A stretch of DNA of 45,076 bases, from assembly GCA_905235835.1 (NCBI GenBank), contig CAJONQ010000013.1, positions 1 to 45,076 of the forward strand, written 5' to 3'. Positions 25,756-35,225 of the stretch are shown here, piece by piece (the first letter of the stretch is position 1; every line of letters starts with the position of its first letter). A model generated the notes under the pieces. The model made no database searches. It had not been told where the DNA came from and saw only the letters and a list, made by a program, of their open reading frames with translations. Made by a program: the position numbers and the translations under genes. This stretch comes from an uncultured Prevotella sp. (lineage in GTDB: Bacteria > Bacteroidota > Bacteroidia > Bacteroidales > Bacteroidaceae).

Positions 25756-26106
25756 ATGTTATCAAGCGACAAGAACGTAGAGACCATCGCGCAGTTGGCG
25801 GAGATTGTCAAGCACTATCTGGGTATTCAGACAGAATATCTCAAGTTGGATATCGTTGACAAGTTAGTACGGCTGTTGACGTTTGCTGCCCTCGCCATAG
25901 TATTTCTGCTCATCATCATTGGTGTGGCGATGTTCTGCTCGTTTGCCCTCGTTTTCTGGCTTGCCTCCTACACGGGGACGGCTGTTGCCTTCCTCGTGGT
26001 AGGAGCGCTTCATATGCTTCTTATCCTTCTTGTTTTCTATAAACGCCACGCATGGATAGAGAAGCCCTTGGTTCGTTTCTTTGCCAATCTCCTTTTAAAT
26101 AACTGA
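25756..26106 (+). CDS. Holin-like / DUF1469-type small membrane protein
   Basis: A 116-residue protein with an N-terminal amphipathic helix (about 1-40) and two adjacent membrane helices (about 42-68 and 76-96), ending in a short basic/hydrophobic tail. This fits the family annotated as phage holin family or Actinobacterial holin-X. The chromosomal context and the partner YtxH gene argue against a phage lysis role. Confidence 0.85.
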   Translation: MLSSDKNVETIAQLAEIVKHYLGIQTEYLKLDIVDKLVRLLTFAALAIVFLLIIIGVAMFCSFALVFWLASYTGTAVAFLVVGALHMLLILLVFYKRHAWIEKPLVRFFANLLLNN

Positions 26107-26110
26107 TCCA

Positions 26111-26395
26111 ATGAAGTTGCCCGTACAGAATCCCAAGACCAACAACTACCAGTCGCTTGAAGATATTCAGGCACGTAAGGACGAGTTACTGGACCAGCTA
26201 CAGACTGACAATTCCCATTTCGGTAAGAAATGGAACCAGTTGTTTGTCTCTAAGGAAGACAATTCCAAGGCAGCATTCATTGGAGGACTTCTTGCCAACG
26301 GCATCACCGTTGTCGACTTTATCCTGACAGCCAGGAAGCTTTACAAGAACTACGGAAGTCTTTTAGGATTAGGAAAGAAGAAAAAGAAGAGATAA
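26111..26395 (+). CDS. Small conserved protein of unknown function, third of the YtxH trio
   Basis: A 94-residue protein. It starts with a charged segment with QARKDELLDQLQTDN, then a central glycine/hydrophobic stretch (AAFIGGLLANGITVVDFIL) that may be one membrane helix, and ends in a poly-lysine tail (KKKKKR). No domain is recognised beyond its fixed position after YtxH and the holin-like gene. The A-rich codons of its lysine tail form part of the T-tract of the opposite strand's terminator. Confidence 0.75.
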   Translation: MKLPVQNPKTNNYQSLEDIQARKDELLDQLQTDNSHFGKKWNQLFVSKEDNSKAAFIGGLLANGITVVDFILTARKLYKNYGSLLGLGKKKKKR

Positions 26396-26412
26396 GTACC
26401 TATTCTATCTCT
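26386..26412 (-). terminator. Terminator of the MBL hydrolase gene, overlapping the opposite gene's end
   Basis: AGAGATA (26388-26394) pairs with TATCTCT (26406-26412). On the minus strand the stem is followed by a U-rich run, the complement of the lysine codons of the trio's third gene. It spans both convergent stop codons, which are four bases apart. Confidence 0.55.
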
Positions 26413-27161
26413 ATGATTTGACCATCGAAAGCCATCTGGATATCAGAGGGCAAGGAAGTGTTTACCTCCTCATGTCTTCCGATATCATGGCTGCTATGGA
26501 TAAGCCATGTCTGACGAGCTCCTACCTTTCTGGCAAAGGCGACAGCCTCATCTAACGTCTGATGGGAGTGATGGGGCTTTTGGCGAAGAGCATTCACCAC
26601 AAGGGTGTCCACCCCTTTCAGATAGTCCAGCTCCCTCTCGTCTATCGTCTTCATATCCGTGATATAGGCAAGTTTTCCTATCCGATAGCCTAAAATCGGC
26701 AAGTCGTGGTGCATCACCTCCAAGGGCATCACCTCCAAGTCACCAATCTGTAATGGCTCATGCTTATGAATCTCATGGAGTTGGATAGCAGGAACACCAG
26801 GGTAGCGATGCTCTGCGAAACAATATGGCAACATCTGCAACAAACCGGCTTTGGCGATAGGGTCAGCATAGACATTGATCTCGCCAAACTGACAGTAAGG
26901 ACGGATATCGTCCATACCCCCCATGTGGTCGTAATGCGCATGGGTAATCAGTATGCCGTCAATCTTTCGGAAGGGCTGTGGCATGATCTGCTGACGAAAG
27001 TCGGGACCACAGTCTATCAGTATACGTGTTGTCTCCGTCTCTACCAATGCCGAGCAGCGTAACCGTTTGTCATGCGGATCCTTACTCGTACAGGTATAGC
27101 ACCGGCAACCGATGGTCGGTACGCCACACGAGGTTCCTGTCCCTAAGAATGTCAGTCTCAT
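26400..27161 (-). CDS. MBL-fold metal-dependent hydrolase, PhnP-like
   Basis: Metallo-beta-lactamase-fold phosphodiesterase of 253 residues. The metal motif THAHYDHMGG gives H74, H76, D78 and H79. A late HSSHDIG is present. The N-terminal cysteine cluster (GCRCYTC, C19/C21/C24) matches the structural zinc site of PhnP-like enzymes, which hydrolyse cyclic ribose phosphates, but no phn genes are nearby, so the substrate is unknown. Its ATG overlaps the murB stop by four bases. Confidence 0.88.
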   Translation of the reverse strand: MRLTFLGTGTSCGVPTIGCRCYTCTSKDPHDKRLRCSALVETETTRILIDCGPDFRQQIMPQPFRKIDGILITHAHYDHMGGMDDIRPYCQFGEINVYADPIAKAGLLQMLPYCFAEHRYPGVPAIQLHEIHKHEPLQIGDLEVMPLEVMHHDLPILGYRIGKLAYITDMKTIDERELDYLKGVDTLVVNALRQKPHHSHQTLDEAVAFARKVGARQTWLIHSSHDIGRHEEVNTSLPSDIQMAFDGQIIEIE

Positions 27162-28159
27162 ATGATATTCACTTCCGGATAAATCTCTACACCAAATTTC
27201 TTTTTGACATCCTGCTGAATCGCCTGACAGAGATCGACGATCTCCTGACCTGTCGCCCCTCCCCAGTTGACCAACACTAAAGCCTGTTTATCGTAAACCC
27301 CGGCACGTCCTAACCGTTTCCCTTTCCATCCGCACTGGTCTATCATCCAACCAGCAGGAATTTTCTCGTGGTCAGCGTCTATGGTATAGTGAGGCATTTT
27401 CTCATATTGTAAGGCAAGTTGCTCATACTTCTCACGAGAAACGATAGGATTCATGAAGAAGCTGCCGGCATTTCCTAACTTATTCGGATCAGGAAGTTTG
27501 GCGTTACGGATATCGATAATCACCTGACGTAACTGTTGAGCAGTTGGCTTTGCGAGTCCCTGTCGCTCCAGTTCCGCACGAATATTACCATAGTCAAGAT
27601 GCGGCAGGAAGTCTTCCTGGAATTGATAAGTGACATGAGTTATCAGATACCTATTCTTCCATTCCTTTTTGAAACGGCTTTGCCGATAGGCATACTGACA
27701 ATCCTCACGGGGTATGACGCAAATATTCCCTGTGGCAATCTCCACTGCCTCTATCTCAACGATTAAGTCTTTGACCTCTACACCGTAAGCCCCGATATTC
27801 TGGACGGCACTGGCTCCCACGTCACCCGGAATCAGTGACAGGTTCTCCGCACCATATAGCTGGCTCTGTATGGCAAAAGCAACCATATCGTCCCATACCT
27901 CACCACTGCCGCAGCACATTTGTGAGCCAACGATTGTAGCTCCTTTGATATTAGAACGTACGACAATCCCCTCATAATCTTGTGTCAACAACAAGTTACT
28001 ACCCTCACCTATTATAATATAAGGTAGAGCAGACTCACGAAGGATCTCCGCCACCTGCTGAGCTTCATGGACATCATCAAAGTCCAGGAATCGACGACAT
28101 TTCACATTGATACGAAAAGTGTTAAGCCACAACAGGCTATAGTTCTCAAAATCCCTCAT
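27158..28159 (-). CDS. murB: UDP-N-acetylenolpyruvoylglucosamine reductase
   Basis: FAD enzyme making UDP-N-acetylmuramate for peptidoglycan. FAD-domain motifs are IIGEGSNLLL and GAYGVEVKD; the substrate-domain motif GSFFMNPIVS carries the catalytic serine region, and the protein ends KFGVEIYPEVNII with the catalytic glutamate. The preferred start is ATG 28159 (333 residues), which overlaps the upstream stop as TAATG. The nine extra residues of the longer frame lie inside the DUF4348 gene. Translationally coupled on both sides. Confidence 0.95.
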   Translation of the reverse strand: MRDFENYSLLWLNTFRINVKCRRFLDFDDVHEAQQVAEILRESALPYIIIGEGSNLLLTQDYEGIVVRSNIKGATIVGSQMCCGSGEVWDDMVAFAIQSQLYGAENLSLIPGDVGASAVQNIGAYGVEVKDLIVEIEAVEIATGNICVIPREDCQYAYRQSRFKKEWKNRYLITHVTYQFQEDFLPHLDYGNIRAELERQGLAKPTAQQLRQVIIDIRNAKLPDPNKLGNAGSFFMNPIVSREKYEQLALQYEKMPHYTIDADHEKIPAGWMIDQCGWKGKRLGRAGVYDKQALVLVNWGGATGQEIVDLCQAIQQDVKKKFGVEIYPEVNII

Positions 28160-29025
28160 TATGTTGTCATTTTCTCTAGTTTCCACTTACCCCCTTCATG
28201 TTTGAAAACCAGTTCCAGTTCCAAACCGTTGGCAATACCACGCAGAACGAAAATCTTCCGTCCTGTATCCTTTTGTGAATCACCATATACGATATTGTAA
28301 ATCATACCAGAAGGGAGCTCCGGGGCAAAAGCCTCCCAAGTATCCGGTGTGATGACACCCTCCATCTGACTGAAATCATCATCAGGATCCGGTCCCACGA
28401 ATTTCACACTCTCCATCAGGTGATGCTGTTGGTACTCTATATCAGAGGCGAAATGCTCATAGAACTCCAGAAAAGAGGCATTCCGTGACTCACTCATCGG
28501 CATATGAATAACCTCCTGAAGCATCCATAAGCCATTGACACGGTCAAACACATATTGTTTTACCGTTTTTGCCTCCAGATAGATTTTCTCCACAACAGCA
28601 TGGTTGATGTCTGTCGCCTCCTTGACATGTTCCATCTCCTTCTCACTGTCAAATAATAAGGTATAGGCATCTTGCTTCATGAAGAAATACTCCATCTGCC
28701 ATTGTCCGTTCTTGACATAGCTGATCTCCTCACCACGCTGTATCTTCAATGGGAATTTGATACGAGAGGACTGTAACTTGTGATTGGCAGCGAAATTAAA
28801 GATAAAATCGTCAAAAAGCTCGTCAGCAGCCTTGGGCATAGGTGCCTGTTCAGAAGCCACTTCCTCTTCCAGGGTCGAGGCTGTCGTGTCTGCCTTCTGT
28901 ATGGTATCGGCAGTTGCTACTTCCTCATTACCTCCGCTTTTCTGTCCTTGGCAGGCGGAAAGCAATAGTACTGCTACCAGAAAGATAAACAAAAACTGTT
29001 TCTTCTTTGACTTCGCACTAATCAT
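28159..29025 (-). CDS. DUF4348 family lipoprotein
   Basis: A 288-residue lipoprotein with signal and lipobox ending LLSAC (about C25). A low-complexity Glu/Thr/Ala linker (about 30-65) is followed by a globular domain containing DELFDDFIFNF, an aromatic-rich middle and GPDPDDDFSQMEG. I place it in DUF4348, a Bacteroidota family of unknown function. It precedes murB with a TAATG overlap, so a role in the envelope is plausible but unproven. A -7 element lies 18 bases upstream. Confidence 0.8.
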   Translation of the reverse strand: MISAKSKKKQFLFIFLVAVLLLSACQGQKSGGNEEVATADTIQKADTTASTLEEEVASEQAPMPKAADELFDDFIFNFAANHKLQSSRIKFPLKIQRGEEISYVKNGQWQMEYFFMKQDAYTLLFDSEKEMEHVKEATDINHAVVEKIYLEAKTVKQYVFDRVNGLWMLQEVIHMPMSESRNASFLEFYEHFASDIEYQQHHLMESVKFVGPDPDDDFSQMEGVITPDTWEAFAPELPSGMIYNIVYGDSQKDTGRKIFVLRGIANGLELELVFKHEGGKWKLEKMTT

Positions 29026-29043
29026 TAACTCTCAAATTTGATG

Positions 29044-29051
29044 CAAAGGTA
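29044..29051 (-). promoter_or_regulatory. -7 element of the DUF4348-murB-MBL promoter
   Basis: TACCTTTG on the minus strand, 18 bases before the ATG at 29025. The -33 element is not recognisable. It is divergent from the pheS element at 29095-29102. Confidence 0.6.
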
Positions 29052-29094
29052 CAAATAATTCTTAATTATTAATTCCTAATTACTATTTTTTTTG

Positions 29095-29102
29095 TACCTT
29101 TG
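29095..29102 (+). promoter_or_regulatory. -7 element of the pheS promoter
   Basis: TACCTTTG, 28 bases before the pheS ATG. The upstream region is A/T-rich without a clear TTTG at the right spacing. Confidence 0.6.
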
Positions 29103-29130
29103 CAGGCAAATTTTATTTTAACGCAAGATT

Positions 29131-30189
29131 ATGATACTTGATAAGATAGACAAACTGCTCAAAGAAGTGCAGGAGATGAGTGCTAAAAACGCTGATGAGG
29201 TAGAACAACTGCGACTGAAATATCTCAGTAAAAAAGGTGAGATTACGGCGCTGATGAATGATTTCCGTAATGTGGCTGCCGACCAGAAGAAGGCCGTTGG
29301 TATGAAGATTAACGAGTTAAAGACACTTGCCACAGAACGCATTAACCAGTTGCGTGAGGATTGCCAGACACAGGAGAGTGAGGGTGATGCTGTTGATTTG
29401 ACACGAACCCCCTATCCTATTCAGTTAGGTACTCGCCATCCACTGACCATTGTCACCAACGAGATTATTGACATCTTCTCACGTATGGGCTTTGTTCTTG
29501 CTGACGGTCCTGAGGTAGAGGACGACCTGCACGTGTTCACCAAGATGAATTTTGCAGCCGACCACCCTGCCCGTGATATGCAGGACACCTTCTTTGTCAG
29601 TCAGCATCCTAATGATGTCACCAAGAATATCCTGTTGCGCTCACATACCTCCAGTGTTCAGGCCCGTGTGATGGAGCATATGCATACAGAGGATGGCAAG
29701 TTGACTGCACCTATCCGTGTCATCTGTCCCGGGCGTGTCTATCGTAACGAGGCTATCACTGCTCGTGCCCACTGTTTCTTCCATCAGGTAGAGGGATTGT
29801 ATATTGACAAGAATGTCAGCTTCACCGACCTGAAGCAAGTATTGCTATCCTTTGCCCGTGAGATGTTCGGTGCCGACACGAAGATCCGTCTGCGTCCCAG
29901 CTATTTCCCCTTCACAGAGCCCAGTGCCGAGATGGATATCTCCTGCTTCATCTGTGGTGGTGAGGGTTGTGGATTCTGCAAGCACACCGGATGGGTAGAG
30001 ATCCTGGGGTGTGGTATGGTAGATCCTAACGTTCTCGAACAGTGTGGCATTGACTCCAAGGAGTATAGCGGTTACGCCTTCGGTATGGGTGTAGAGCGTA
30101 TCACCAACCTGAAATACCAGGTTAGTGACCTCCGTATGTTCTCAGAGAACGATGTCCGCTTCTTGAAAGAATTTGAGGCAGCCAATTAA
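29131..30189 (+). CDS. pheS: Phenylalanyl-tRNA synthetase alpha subunit
   Basis: Catalytic subunit of the alpha2-beta2 class II synthetase. The N-terminal coiled coil (1-85) contacts tRNA. The core shows DGPEVEDDLHVF, the motif 2 region HTSSVQARVM with GRVYRNEAITARAHCFFHQVEG, and motif 3 GYAFGMGVERI. The 352-residue length is usual. The beta-subunit gene pheT is not adjacent, as is common in Bacteroidota. The stop overlaps the panE stop by four bases, and the apparent terminator lies inside panE. Confidence 0.97.
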   Translation: MILDKIDKLLKEVQEMSAKNADEVEQLRLKYLSKKGEITALMNDFRNVAADQKKAVGMKINELKTLATERINQLREDCQTQESEGDAVDLTRTPYPIQLGTRHPLTIVTNEIIDIFSRMGFVLADGPEVEDDLHVFTKMNFAADHPARDMQDTFFVSQHPNDVTKNILLRSHTSSVQARVMEHMHTEDGKLTAPIRVICPGRVYRNEAITARAHCFFHQVEGLYIDKNVSFTDLKQVLLSFAREMFGADTKIRLRPSYFPFTEPSAEMDISCFICGGEGCGFCKHTGWVEILGCGMVDPNVLEQCGIDSKEYSGYAFGMGVERITNLKYQVSDLRMFSENDVRFLKEFEAAN

Positions 30190-31091
30190 TATTGGCTCTC
30201 TATAAATTTCAACTCGGCTTCGAGCATTGCCAGTTTCGGCATCTCGAAGCCGACTTTTTTTGCCTCAGCGATAGGACGAGAATAAAGATAAGCAATCTCC
30301 ATCCTGCGATGATGGTCATAGTCCAATTTCATCGAAGGGCTATAAGGTACCATCGCATCCGTCATTGCCATCATCTTATCCGCAAACTCACGGGTCAACG
30401 CCTTCACTCCAATAGCATTAGCAGCCCCTATCACCTCCATCATCTGTTCGTAAATCAGTTGGCGTGTAGAAGGGTTCTGCAGCAATTTGTCGGTGGAAGT
30501 GTTCAGTGCTACCGTCATCCCATTGAAGGGCATGTTCCAAACAGCCTTTTTCCAACGTGCCTCCAGATAAGGAACCTCTGCCGCCTCAATACCAGCCGCC
30601 AGAAAGTCTTGCAATAGCTCGTGGAACCGGTCATCGGGACAGGAGAAGTTTCCCAAGTTAATAGAACCATAACACTGGTGCGAGATATGTCCTGGAGCTA
30701 TCTTTCCCGAGCAGATAAAGGCAAGGCCTGCCACGATATGCAACCCAGGAAACTCTTCCTGCAAGTCGCCTTCCGGTCCGATACCGTTCTGAATCAGCAC
30801 GACTACCGTATCCTCCTTTAGGATAGGAGGAAGCATCTCTTTCAGTTTATTGTTGTTGATAGATTTCAGGCACACCAGTACCACATCCGTCTTTGGCATC
30901 TGTTTCGTATCGTTATAGGCATCCACATCGTCAAGATGGAAACTGCCATCGCAAGAGTCTATCTGCAAACCATGTTGCTTTACAAACTCATAATCCGAAC
31001 GTAACAGGAATCTCACCTGTCGTCCTGCCTTCATCAATCGACCACCATAGAAGCCCCCAATAGCCCCTGTTCCTATCACTGTATATTCCAT
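30186..31091 (-). CDS. panE: 2-dehydropantoate 2-reductase family protein
   Basis: NADPH-dependent ketopantoate reductase of the coenzyme A pathway. The Rossmann loop GTGAIGGFYGG is at 7-17, the middle has LIQNGIG, and the C-terminal domain carries the catalytic lysine region EARWKKAVWNMPFNG. At 301 residues it is of family size. Many paralogues share this fold, so the pantothenate role is probable, not certain. The AlkZ-related gene ends 12 bases upstream and is probably cotranscribed. Its last codons contain the plus-strand terminator of pheS. Confidence 0.87.
   Translation of the reverse strand: MEYTVIGTGAIGGFYGGRLMKAGRQVRFLLRSDYEFVKQHGLQIDSCDGSFHLDDVDAYNDTKQMPKTDVVLVCLKSINNNKLKEMLPPILKEDTVVVLIQNGIGPEGDLQEEFPGLHIVAGLAFICSGKIAPGHISHQCYGSINLGNFSCPDDRFHELLQDFLAAGIEAAEVPYLEARWKKAVWNMPFNGMTVALNTSTDKLLQNPSTRQLIYEQMMEVIGAANAIGVKALTREFADKMMAMTDAMVPYSPSMKLDYDHHRRMEIAYLYSRPIAEAKKVGFEMPKLAMLEAELKFIESQY
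30214..30261 (+). terminator. Intrinsic terminator of pheS located inside panE
   Basis: TCGGCTTCGAG (30214-30224) pairs perfectly with CTCGAAGCCGA (30243-30253), eleven pairs, followed by C and seven Ts (30255-30261). It starts 25 bases after the pheS stop and is wholly within the panE coding sequence on the other strand. Confidence 0.85.
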
Positions 31092-31103
31092 GTCTTCTTT
31101 TAT

Positions 31104-31778
31104 TTATTTCAACAACTTAGTAATCTGATGATCTGTCGCATCTGGTAGTATTTTTCTGAAATGCGTCAGCAAGCGCTCATACGACTCCTCCGGACTCCAC
31201 TCACAGTGGCAACTATCCTTGCCGTATAGTTGTTCCGGAGTTGTCAGCAACGACCATCCCCATCCATATTCATTGCCATGTTTGTCGGTAGGATAGACAA
31301 AATCTTCCGTCACTATCCTACAATCCATCTGCAAGCGGGTGATATACCCATCAAACTTGCTCCGCATCTTCGGACCAGTGAAGCCACAGGCGGCACGTAA
31401 CTCACGAGTGATCATACTACCCTGTTCCTGTAAGGTGAAAAGAATCGTCTCCTCAATAGATCCCTCCTCTGGTGTTCCATTCTTATGACGGCGATAGTTA
31501 CAGAAATCAGTCCACCATTCCCGACTGATAAAACCAGCCTTCCCTGCGAAGAACTTTCCATAAACGAGACCACCTTCAGTAATGATTGACCCTTTCCATT
31601 TCCACAGAGGCCAATCCCATCCGCCATCAGGATAAACCACATACCTGCAATCATCCTCTACCACAGCATCAGCGGAAAAACCGTCAATACCACTTTCCAG
31701 CAAAGGAAGGAAACCCACTTCCTGAATGTATTCCATGAGTCCTGCCGCAGAATAAATACTTCTTTTTCTCACCTTCAT
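31104..31778 (-). CDS. AlkZ-related winged-helix protein (YcaQ/DUF1006 type)
   Basis: A 224-residue protein resembling the short Bacteroidota members of the AlkZ/YcaQ DNA glycosylase superfamily, whose full-length members unhook interstrand crosslinks. Visible segments are a WDWPLWKWKG region, ISREWWTDF, a winged-helix-like stretch (LREQ-type helix followed by ITRELRAACGFTG) and YPTDKHGNEYGWGWSLLTTPEQLYG. The canonical catalytic QxQ motif is not apparent, so glycosylase activity is doubtful. The start is ATG 31778; a TTG four codons earlier also opens the frame. Probably the first gene of a unit with panE. The family call is by recollection. Confidence 0.65.
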   Translation of the reverse strand: MKVRKRSIYSAAGLMEYIQEVGFLPLLESGIDGFSADAVVEDDCRYVVYPDGGWDWPLWKWKGSIITEGGLVYGKFFAGKAGFISREWWTDFCNYRRHKNGTPEEGSIEETILFTLQEQGSMITRELRAACGFTGPKMRSKFDGYITRLQMDCRIVTEDFVYPTDKHGNEYGWGWSLLTTPEQLYGKDSCHCEWSPEESYERLLTHFRKILPDATDHQITKLLK

Positions 31779-31787
31779 AATATGGTG

Positions 31788-31819
31788 CAAAGATACAAAA
31801 AATTTGAGATATGACCAAA
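31788..31819 (-). promoter_or_regulatory. Promoter of the AlkZ-related gene, nearly leaderless
   Basis: On the minus strand TTTG (31816-31819) and TATCTTTG (31788-31795) are 20 bases apart. The -7 element ends only nine bases before the ATG at 31778, so the message would have a leader of roughly 3-6 nt. Confidence 0.65.
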
Positions 31820-31836
31820 ATATAAAATAAAAGTTG

Positions 31837-31844
31837 TACCTTTG
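31837..31844 (+). promoter_or_regulatory. -7 element of the GH3 gene promoter
   Basis: TACCTTTG, 51 bases before the ATG at 31896. No clear -33 TTTG is seen. It is divergent from the AlkZ-related promoter; the two overlap only in their upstream parts. Confidence 0.6.
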
Positions 31845-31895
31845 TAGGCTGTATGGAGAAAAAACAAAAAACTATTAAGAAAAAACTTAAATCAT

Positions 31896-34367
31896 ATGAA
31901 ATCAAAACTATTTATATTACTGCTTAGCTGCACAACAGTTACGGTACAGGCACAGAAGCCCGCTATCCCACGTGATGCGGCTCTTGAGGCTAAGATTGAG
32001 AAGACCCTCTCAAAGATGACGCTGGACGAGAAGATCGGACAGATGTTGGAGTTGAATCTTGACGTGATGGGCAAGATGAAGATCGAGAATGCCAAGGTTG
32101 ACCGTGAGAAAGTGCGTCAGGTGATGCAACAATTCGGTGCCCCTAAGGATCAGATAGATGAGGTCATGAAAATGACTGACCAACAGATTATCGACAAGAT
32201 GGGTAACTATCCTGTAGATATCTATGAAGGTTCCACCAAGAGAGTCTGGAAGTTAAACGAGATGATGCTCGACACACTGATCTCGAAATGGAAAGTCGGT
32301 TCCATCCTAAACGCCCCAGGGACGCGTGCTGCTACCGTGGCACAGTGGCAGGAATGGATCCAGTTGATTCAGAAGAAATCGATGAAATATCTCGGTATTC
32401 CCGACATCTATGGTCTTGACCACAACCATGGTGTGACTTACACACAGGGTGGAACCCTATTCCCCCAGCCTATCAACCTTGGTGCCTCCTTCAACACAGA
32501 GCTGGCTCGTATCGGTGCAGAGGTCACTGCCTATGAGAGTCGTGCCTCCAACTGTCCATGGGTATATAACCCTGTCGTAGACCTTGGTCGTGACCCTCGT
32601 TGGGCACGTATCTGGGAGAGTTTCGGCGAGGACGCTATTGTCAACTCGAAGATGGTGGTAGCCGAGATCAAGGGTTATCAGGGGAATGACCCCAACCATA
32701 TCGACCAGTATCACGTAGGTACCAGTACAAAGCACTATTTCGCTTACGGAGCTCCCTGGACAGGTAAAGACCGCACACCAACCTATCTGCCTATCCAGAT
32801 TCTGCGTGAGAAATATTTTGAGCCATTCAAACAGGCAGCCCTTGCAGGTACCCTGACAATGATGGTCAACTCAGCCTCTATCAATGGCGTACCCGTACAT
32901 GCCAGCTATGAGTATCTGACGAAATGGCTGAAAGAGGATTTGCAATGGGATGGTATGCTCGTCACCGACTGGGCAGACATCAATAACCTGTATTCCCGTG
33001 AGCATGTCGCCAAAGATAAGAAAGACGCTATCCGTATTGCCATCAATGCTGGTATTGACATGTCCATGGACCCTTATAAAGTTGATTTCTGTATCCTGCT
33101 GAAAGAACTCGTTCAGGAAAGCAAGGTACCCATGAGCCGTATCGATGATGCAGTACGTCGTATCCTCCGTGTGAAATACCGTCTCGGACTCTTTGAGAAA
33201 CCAAACACTGGTGGTAAAGGCTTTGAGAAATTCGGTTCTGACGAGTTTGCTAAGAAGTCATTACAGGCTGCCGAGGAGAGTGAGGTATTGTTGAAGAATG
33301 AGGGTAACATACTGCCACTCGTCAAGGGTAAGAAGATTCTGTTGACTGGTCCTAACGCCAACCAGATGCGCTGTCTGCATGGTGGTTGGAGTTACACTTG
33401 GCAGGGTTCTAAAGCTGAGGATCTCGCAGAGAAATACAATACCATCTACGAGGCTCTGTGCAATAAATATGGTAAGGAGAATATCATCCTCGAACAGGGT
33501 GTGACCTATCATGAGGACGGTGCATATTATGATGAGAACGAGCCACAGATACAGAAGGCAGTTGATGCGGCGAAGGGTGCAGATATTATCATTGCCTGTA
33601 TCGGTGAGAACTCCTATACAGAGACACCTGGTAATCTCACCGACCTCTGGTTGTCTGAGAACCAGCGAAACCTCGTCAAGGAGCTCGCTAAGACGAACAA
33701 ACCCATCATTCTCGTACTGAATGAGGGACGCCCCCGATTGATTGCTGATATCGAGCCACTCGCCAAGGCTGTGATAGACATTCTGATTCCGGGTAACTAT
33801 GGTGCTGACGCTCTTGCTAACCTGTTGGCTGGTGATGCCAATTTCTCAGCGAAGATGCCATATACCTATCCTCGTGAGATCAATTCACTCAACAACTACG
33901 ACTATAAAGTCAGTGAGGAGGTAGGCACGATGTCTGGTGCCTATAATTATGACGCTAAAGTTAATCTGCAATGGCCCTTCGGATTCGGTATGAGTTATAC
34001 CACCTATGAATATTCCAACTTGAAAGTCGACAAGAGTCAGTTTACTGCAAATGACATGCTAACCGTCACTGTAGACGTGAAGAACACTGGCAGTCGTGCT
34101 GGTAAAGAAGCTGTGTTGCTCTATTCCAGCGACCTTGTTGCCTCTATTGTTCCAGATAACAAACGTCTGCGTGACTTTACCAAAATAGAGTTGCAACCTG
34201 GCGAGACGAAGACCGTTACCTTCCAGTTGCCAGCCAAGAACCTCGCCTTCGTAGGTGCTGACGGACGTTGGACCTTAGAGGAAGGTGACTTCATTTTGAA
34301 AGTTGCCAACCTGGCCGTAGGTACAGCATGTACACAGACGAAGATCTGGGACGAGCCTAACATTTAA
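31896..34367 (+). CDS. bglX: Secreted GH3 beta-glucosidase (BglX-like)
   Basis: Exo-acting glycoside hydrolase of 823 residues with a signal peptide (cleavage near VQAQ), so periplasmic. The GH3 N-terminal barrel has [17 protein letters not shown], the KHYFAYG motif and the nucleophile D358 in GMLVTDW. The GH3 C-terminal domain has [18 protein letters not shown] with a probable acid/base glutamate, and [10 protein letters not shown] fibronectin III-like domain closes it (about 710-815). Likely removes terminal glucose from plant or host oligosaccharides. No SusC/SusD neighbours are in the window, so it is not in an obvious polysaccharide utilisation locus. A patatin follows after 9 bases. Confidence 0.93.
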   Translation: MKSKLFILLLSCTTVTVQAQKPAIPRDAALEAKIEKTLSKMTLDEKIGQMLELNLDVMGKMKIENAKVDREKVRQVMQQFGAPKDQIDEVMKMTDQQIIDKMGNYPVDIYEGSTKRVWKLNEMMLDTLISKWKVGSILNAPGTRAATVAQWQEWIQLIQKKSMKYLGIPDIYGLDHNHGVTYTQGGTLFPQPINLGASFNTELARIGAEVTAYESRASNCPWVYNPVVDLGRDPRWARIWESFGEDAIVNSKMVVAEIKGYQGNDPNHIDQYHVGTSTKHYFAYGAPWTGKDRTPTYLPIQILREKYFEPFKQAALAGTLTMMVNSASINGVPVHASYEYLTKWLKEDLQWDGMLVTDWADINNLYSREHVAKDKKDAIRIAINAGIDMSMDPYKVDFCILLKELVQESKVPMSRIDDAVRRILRVKYRLGLFEKPNTGGKGFEKFGSDEFAKKSLQAAEESEVLLKNEGNILPLVKGKKILLTGPNANQMRCLHGGWSYTWQGSKAEDLAEKYNTIYEALCNKYGKENIILEQGVTYHEDGAYYDENEPQIQKAVDAAKGADIIIACIGENSYTETPGNLTDLWLSENQRNLVKELAKTNKPIILVLNEGRPRLIADIEPLAKAVIDILIPGNYGADALANLLAGDANFSAKMPYTYPREINSLNNYDYKVSEEVGTMSGAYNYDAKVNLQWPFGFGMSYTTYEYSNLKVDKSQFTANDMLTVTVDVKNTGSRAGKEAVLLYSSDLVASIVPDNKRLRDFTKIELQPGETKTVTFQLPAKNLAFVGADGRWTLEEGDFILKVANLAVGTACTQTKIWDEPNI

Positions 34368-34376
34368 GGGAAAATC

Positions 34377-35225
34377 ATGAAACGGGGATTAGTATTAGAA
34401 GGCGGTGCCATGCGAGGACTATGGACGGCAGGCGTGACCGACGTGATGATGGAACACGGTATCGAGCCCGACGGACTCATCGGTGTATCGGCTGGAGCTG
34501 CCTTCGGTTGTAACTATAAGTCGAGACAGATAGGACGCGCTATCCGTTATAACACCCGTTTTGCCAAAGACCCTCGTTACAGTGGGTTACGCTCATTACT
34601 GAAGAGTGGTGACTATTTCAATGCAGAGTTCGGTTACCATATCGTACCTTACGAATATGACCTTTTTGACACACAGACCTTTGAGCAGAACCCTATGAAG
34701 TTTACCGTCGTATGTACCGATGTGCTGACAGGAGAGGCAGTCTATCATGATATTGACCATGTGGACTATGATGAACTGGAATGGCTGAGAGCATCCGCTT
34801 CGATGCCATTAGCCTCAAAGGTGGTGAAAGTACAAGGACACCGGTTACTTGACGGAGGGGTCGCAGACTCTATTCCTTTAGCGTATTTCGAGTCACAGGG
34901 TTACGACCGTAACGTCGTCATCCTAACACAGCCTAAAGGATTTGTGAAAGAACCCAACAAACTGATGCCCATCATGCGGATTGCCCTGCAGAAGTATCCT
35001 GCTATGCTCAAAGCGATGGACGAACGTCATATCATGTATAACCAAGAACTGGCATACGTGGCGAAAGCAGAGGAAGAAGGACGCTGCCTCGTCATCCGTC
35101 CTGACGAGAAAATCCCCATCGGACATATCTCCCATGACCCTGACGAGATGCGCCATGTCTATGAGATAGGACATCAGGTGGGTGAACGCTATATACAAAG
35201 AATCAAAGACTTTTACAAACTATGA
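34377..35225 (+). CDS. Patatin-like phospholipase, copy 1
   Basis: Ser-Asp dyad acyl hydrolase of 282 residues. The glycine-rich oxyanion loop is LEGGAMRG at 7-14, the nucleophile S38 in GVSAGA, and the aspartate D159 in LLDGG. There is no signal peptide, so it acts in the cytoplasm or at the inner membrane face. Length and layout match the bacterial YjjU-type patatins. Its stop overlaps the trmD start (ATGA). A second patatin of the same type lies convergently on the other side of trmD. Confidence 0.92.
   Translation: MKRGLVLEGGAMRGLWTAGVTDVMMEHGIEPDGLIGVSAGAAFGCNYKSRQIGRAIRYNTRFAKDPRYSGLRSLLKSGDYFNAEFGYHIVPYEYDLFDTQTFEQNPMKFTVVCTDVLTGEAVYHDIDHVDYDELEWLRASASMPLASKVVKVQGHRLLDGGVADSIPLAYFESQGYDRNVVILTQPKGFVKEPNKLMPIMRIALQKYPAMLKAMDERHIMYNQELAYVAKAEEEGRCLVIRPDEKIPIGHISHDPDEMRHVYEIGHQVGERYIQRIKDFYKL

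Noticed and set aside
25756..26106. Phage holin indicating a prophage
   Set aside because: No phage structural, lysis or integration genes lie nearby, and the YtxH-holin-like trio is an ordinary chromosomal cluster in this phylum.
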